This document shows, in pieces, positions 62,159-64,000 of a DNA stretch of 64,000 nucleotides. This stretch comes from Paenibacillus marchantiae (GTDB lineage Bacteria; Bacillota; Bacilli; Paenibacillales; Paenibacillaceae). The position numbers were made by a program, and so were the translations under genes. The DNA lies in NCBI RefSeq assembly GCF_028771845.1, contig NZ_CP118270.1, forward strand, positions 2,728,001 to 2,792,000. The letters run 5' to 3'. The notes beneath the pieces were generated by a model. It saw only the letters and a program-made list of their open reading frames with translations, was not told the DNA's origin and did no database searches. How positions within the stretch are numbered: the stretch's first letter is position 1; every line of letters begins with the position of its first letter.

Positions 62159-63307
62159 ATGGACAGTTTAAAAGAAGGATCTAAAATTCGTGCGAATCAC
62201 TTAAATGGCGGGGGAAGTCTTCCGAAATCAGGATATGCTGCACATGAGAAGTTACAGAGCAAAAAGAGCTGGAAGTTGCTTGCCATTGCCCTTGGAGCCT
62301 GCGTGATGTTGTCTGCCTGCGGTAACAGTAACTCGATTACATCCGAGCAGGCGGAGCAGCAGTCCAAGGAACGGACGACAAATGCCAATGAAGCGAGTGA
62401 GAGTACCCATCAGGCAGAGAATTCAGGTACAGAGGTGAGCGCCATCATTACACCCGACAATTTCATCGATACGTTAATGAACGGTTCCAAGGATGCCATC
62501 TACAGTCAGATGAGTCCCGAGTTGAAGGAAGCACTAACGCTTGAACAGTTTAAATCGTCTGCGGATCAATTCCTTGAGGGCGTAACTTCCTTTGATCTAG
62601 TGGTGAATGCCAAAGTGAATCATTTAACTGAGCTCGCCTGGAAGGATCAAACAGGAGACAAAGGAATTCAAGCTTATTTTACCGAAGCAAATCAGATTGA
62701 AGGGCTGTTAATCCAACCACTGGAACCCCATGAAGATACGGATCAAACATTCACCAAAACAGAATTTCAATTCCCAATGAAGGGTGAATGGTATGTGTTC
62801 TGGGGAGGCAATGATGTGATGTCAAACTATCATTACGAGCATGAAACACAGCGCTATGCGCTAGATATCATTCGCACCAAAGCAGCTTTCAGTTACAACG
62901 GAGATGCAAAGGTGAACGAAAACTACTACGCTTTTGGTGAGCCGCTCTATGCAGCTGCGGACGGAACCGTAGTCGATATCAAGAATGATATTCCAGATAA
63001 TATACCAGGTGTTATGAACCCGGAAGAACCAGCGGGTAATAATGTGGTCATTGACCATGGAAACGGAGAATACAGCATCACCGGGCACATTAAGGAAGGC
63101 AGTGTGGCCGTCAAAAAAGGGGATAAAGTCAAGCAGGGAGACCTCATTGGAGAGCTGGGTAACTCAGGTAATTCCAGTGAAGCTCATCTGCACTTCCAGG
63201 TATCGGACGGCCCGGATCTATTCACTTCCCGTTCTGTTAACATTCGTTGGGCGGATCAGAGCCAGCAGTTAACCCGGGGGAACACGATTCAAGGGTTGTC
63301 TGAGTAA
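62159..63307 (+). CDS. M23-type peptidoglycan peptidase lipoprotein with DUF3887-like domain
   Basis: The 382-residue protein (AAGGGATG before the ATG) has a 37-residue polar N-terminal tail, then a hydrophobic segment and lipobox 'LSACG' (Cys54), an unusually late signal. A DUF3887-like domain follows (about 100-160: 'NFIDTLMNGSKDAIYSQMSP'), then an M23/LytM domain (about 225-370) with 'AHLHFQVS'. At the place of the first metal ligand (HxxxD) the sequence is 'QRYALD', with Arg instead of His, so catalytic competence is uncertain. Confidence 0.82.
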   Translation: MDSLKEGSKIRANHLNGGGSLPKSGYAAHEKLQSKKSWKLLAIALGACVMLSACGNSNSITSEQAEQQSKERTTNANEASESTHQAENSGTEVSAIITPDNFIDTLMNGSKDAIYSQMSPELKEALTLEQFKSSADQFLEGVTSFDLVVNAKVNHLTELAWKDQTGDKGIQAYFTEANQIEGLLIQPLEPHEDTDQTFTKTEFQFPMKGEWYVFWGGNDVMSNYHYEHETQRYALDIIRTKAAFSYNGDAKVNENYYAFGEPLYAAADGTVVDIKNDIPDNIPGVMNPEEPAGNNVVIDHGNGEYSITGHIKEGSVAVKKGDKVKQGDLIGELGNSGNSSEAHLHFQVSDGPDLFTSRSVNIRWADQSQQLTRGNTIQGLSE

Positions 63308-63407
63308 ATATGGATTTAAGCTGAATGTTGGGGGATGACGTCGACTTCATTCCTCCGTTATAATACCGTCATAAGATAGAATCGATCTGGATGATGGAGG
63401 AGTAGAC

Positions 63408-63911
63408 ATGAAGCTGGATAGTGTACAGATTGAGTATGCGAGTCGTGAGGACTTACCAAGGATTGTGGAGATCTATAATTCTACGATTGAGAGCCGAATG
63501 GTGACGGCGGATTTGGAGCCGGTGACCGTCGAGCAACGTATTCCGTGGTTTGAGGAGCATTCTTCCGATCATCGCCCACTCTGGGTGATGAGACTTGAGG
63601 GACAGGTTGTAGCCTGGGCTAGCCTGGGTTCATTTTATGGAAGACCTGCGTACAATGGGACGGTGGAAGTCAGTGTGTATGTGGATCAGCAGTGCCGGGG
63701 AATTGGGGCTGGCGGACGTTTGCTGAACACCATTTTTGACGCTTGTCCTGCGCTTGGAATCAAGACGATTCTGGGATTTGTGTTTGGACATAATGAACCG
63801 AGTCTGGGGTTATTACGCAAGCATGGCTTTGAACAGTGGGGCTATTACCCTGAAGTGGCTGTGCTGGATGGCGTCAACCGGGATTTGGCGATTTTGGGCA
63901 AAAAAATATAG
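63408..63911 (+). CDS. GNAT family N-acetyltransferase (phosphinothricin-acetyltransferase type)
   Basis: The 167-residue protein has the acetyl-CoA loop 'QQCRGIGAGGRLL', and 'YASREDLPRIVEIYNSTI' at the N terminus is typical of Pat/YncA enzymes. C-terminal 'GFVFGHNEPSLGLLRKHGF' completes the fold. Such enzymes acetylate phosphinothricin, methionine sulfoximine or similar amino acids, and the true substrate is unknown. GGAGGAG precedes the ATG. Confidence 0.88.
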   Translation: MKLDSVQIEYASREDLPRIVEIYNSTIESRMVTADLEPVTVEQRIPWFEEHSSDHRPLWVMRLEGQVVAWASLGSFYGRPAYNGTVEVSVYVDQQCRGIGAGGRLLNTIFDACPALGIKTILGFVFGHNEPSLGLLRKHGFEQWGYYPEVAVLDGVNRDLAILGKKI

Positions 63912-63930
63912 CATGTATCAAAATAAATGA

Positions 63931-63970
63931 AACCTCCAGATCCACAATGCGTGGATTGGAGGTTATTTTT
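63931..63970 (+). terminator. terminator of the GNAT gene
   Basis: AACCTCCA..TCCAC pairs with GTGGA..TGGAGGTT and is followed by ATTTTT. Confidence 0.85.
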
Positions 63971-64000
63971 GCTTACATCGAGTAAATAGGGGATGACTTA

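Noticed and set aside
1..64000. CRISPR arrays, prophage, insertion sequences, tRNA or rRNA genes
   Set aside because: No regularly spaced direct repeats, transposase or integrase genes, att-like duplications or tRNA cloverleaf sequences were found by reading.

Overview
The window looks like chromosomal DNA of a Gram-positive, spore-forming-type Bacillota, most likely a Paenibacillus (inference). Support comes from strong GGAGG ribosome-binding sites, a T-box before thrS, lipoprotein solute-binding proteins, a GntR/YtrA-type ABC operon, a Tad locus ending in a DUF6382/FHA-type protein, and moderate base composition. No phage, insertion sequence, CRISPR array, rRNA or tRNA was seen. It is mostly ordinary housekeeping and transport DNA, with one unexplained feature: a dispersed palindromic repeat family.

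Layout. 1-4.2 kb: end of a Tad (tight adherence) pilus locus, with a truncated DUF5702-like gene, a TadE-like pseudopilin, a TadV-type prepilin peptidase and an FHA-domain membrane protein. 4.2-15 kb: housekeeping genes (TIGR01777 epimerase, DUF2621, endonuclease IV, purU, transketolase, ppnP, pgi, yigZ, a TetR regulator, yjbQ). 15.2-19.2 kb: sulfate ABC importer (cysT-cysW-cysA-sbp). 19.4-25.3 kb: oligopeptide/dipeptide ABC importer whose second permease gene carries a frameshift. 25.4-28.4 kb: a small unknown protein, an MBL hydrolase, an ECF sigma factor and a ClpP paralogue. 28.5-30.5 kb: YtrA-type ABC operon behind a 49-bp palindrome. 30.6-34.4 kb: MocR regulator with a divergent EamA exporter, a small membrane protein and a HAD phosphatase. 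34.6-35.6 kb: lipoate ligase.

35.7-47.0 kb is a cobalamin salvage and late-synthesis cluster in two units: cobD-cbiZ-cbiB-cobC with its own promoter, then a cobalamin riboswitch followed by btuF-btuC-btuD-cobT-cobU-cobS-cobQ. Together they import corrinoids, remodel incomplete ones, and attach the aminopropanol linker and lower ligand. 47.3-64 kb holds a chemoreceptor, a TcyP-type cystine symporter, a preQ1-riboswitch-controlled queuosine-precursor transporter, a proline dipeptidase, a secreted PQQ-type sugar dehydrogenase, an MBL hydrolase, a HEPN-like orphan, an SDR oxidoreductase, thrS with a T-box leader, a two-component system, an M23 lipoprotein and a GNAT acetyltransferase.

The most interesting structure is a family of about 170-bp imperfect palindromes, with four full copies and one half copy (15.1, 21.1, 23.2, 34.5 and 47.1 kb). 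They have terminal inverted repeats near TTGAACTAAA and a strongly conserved right arm. All lie between genes, and two sit inside the peptide-transport operon. They resemble the ERIC/MITE class in architecture, and I do not recognise the family.
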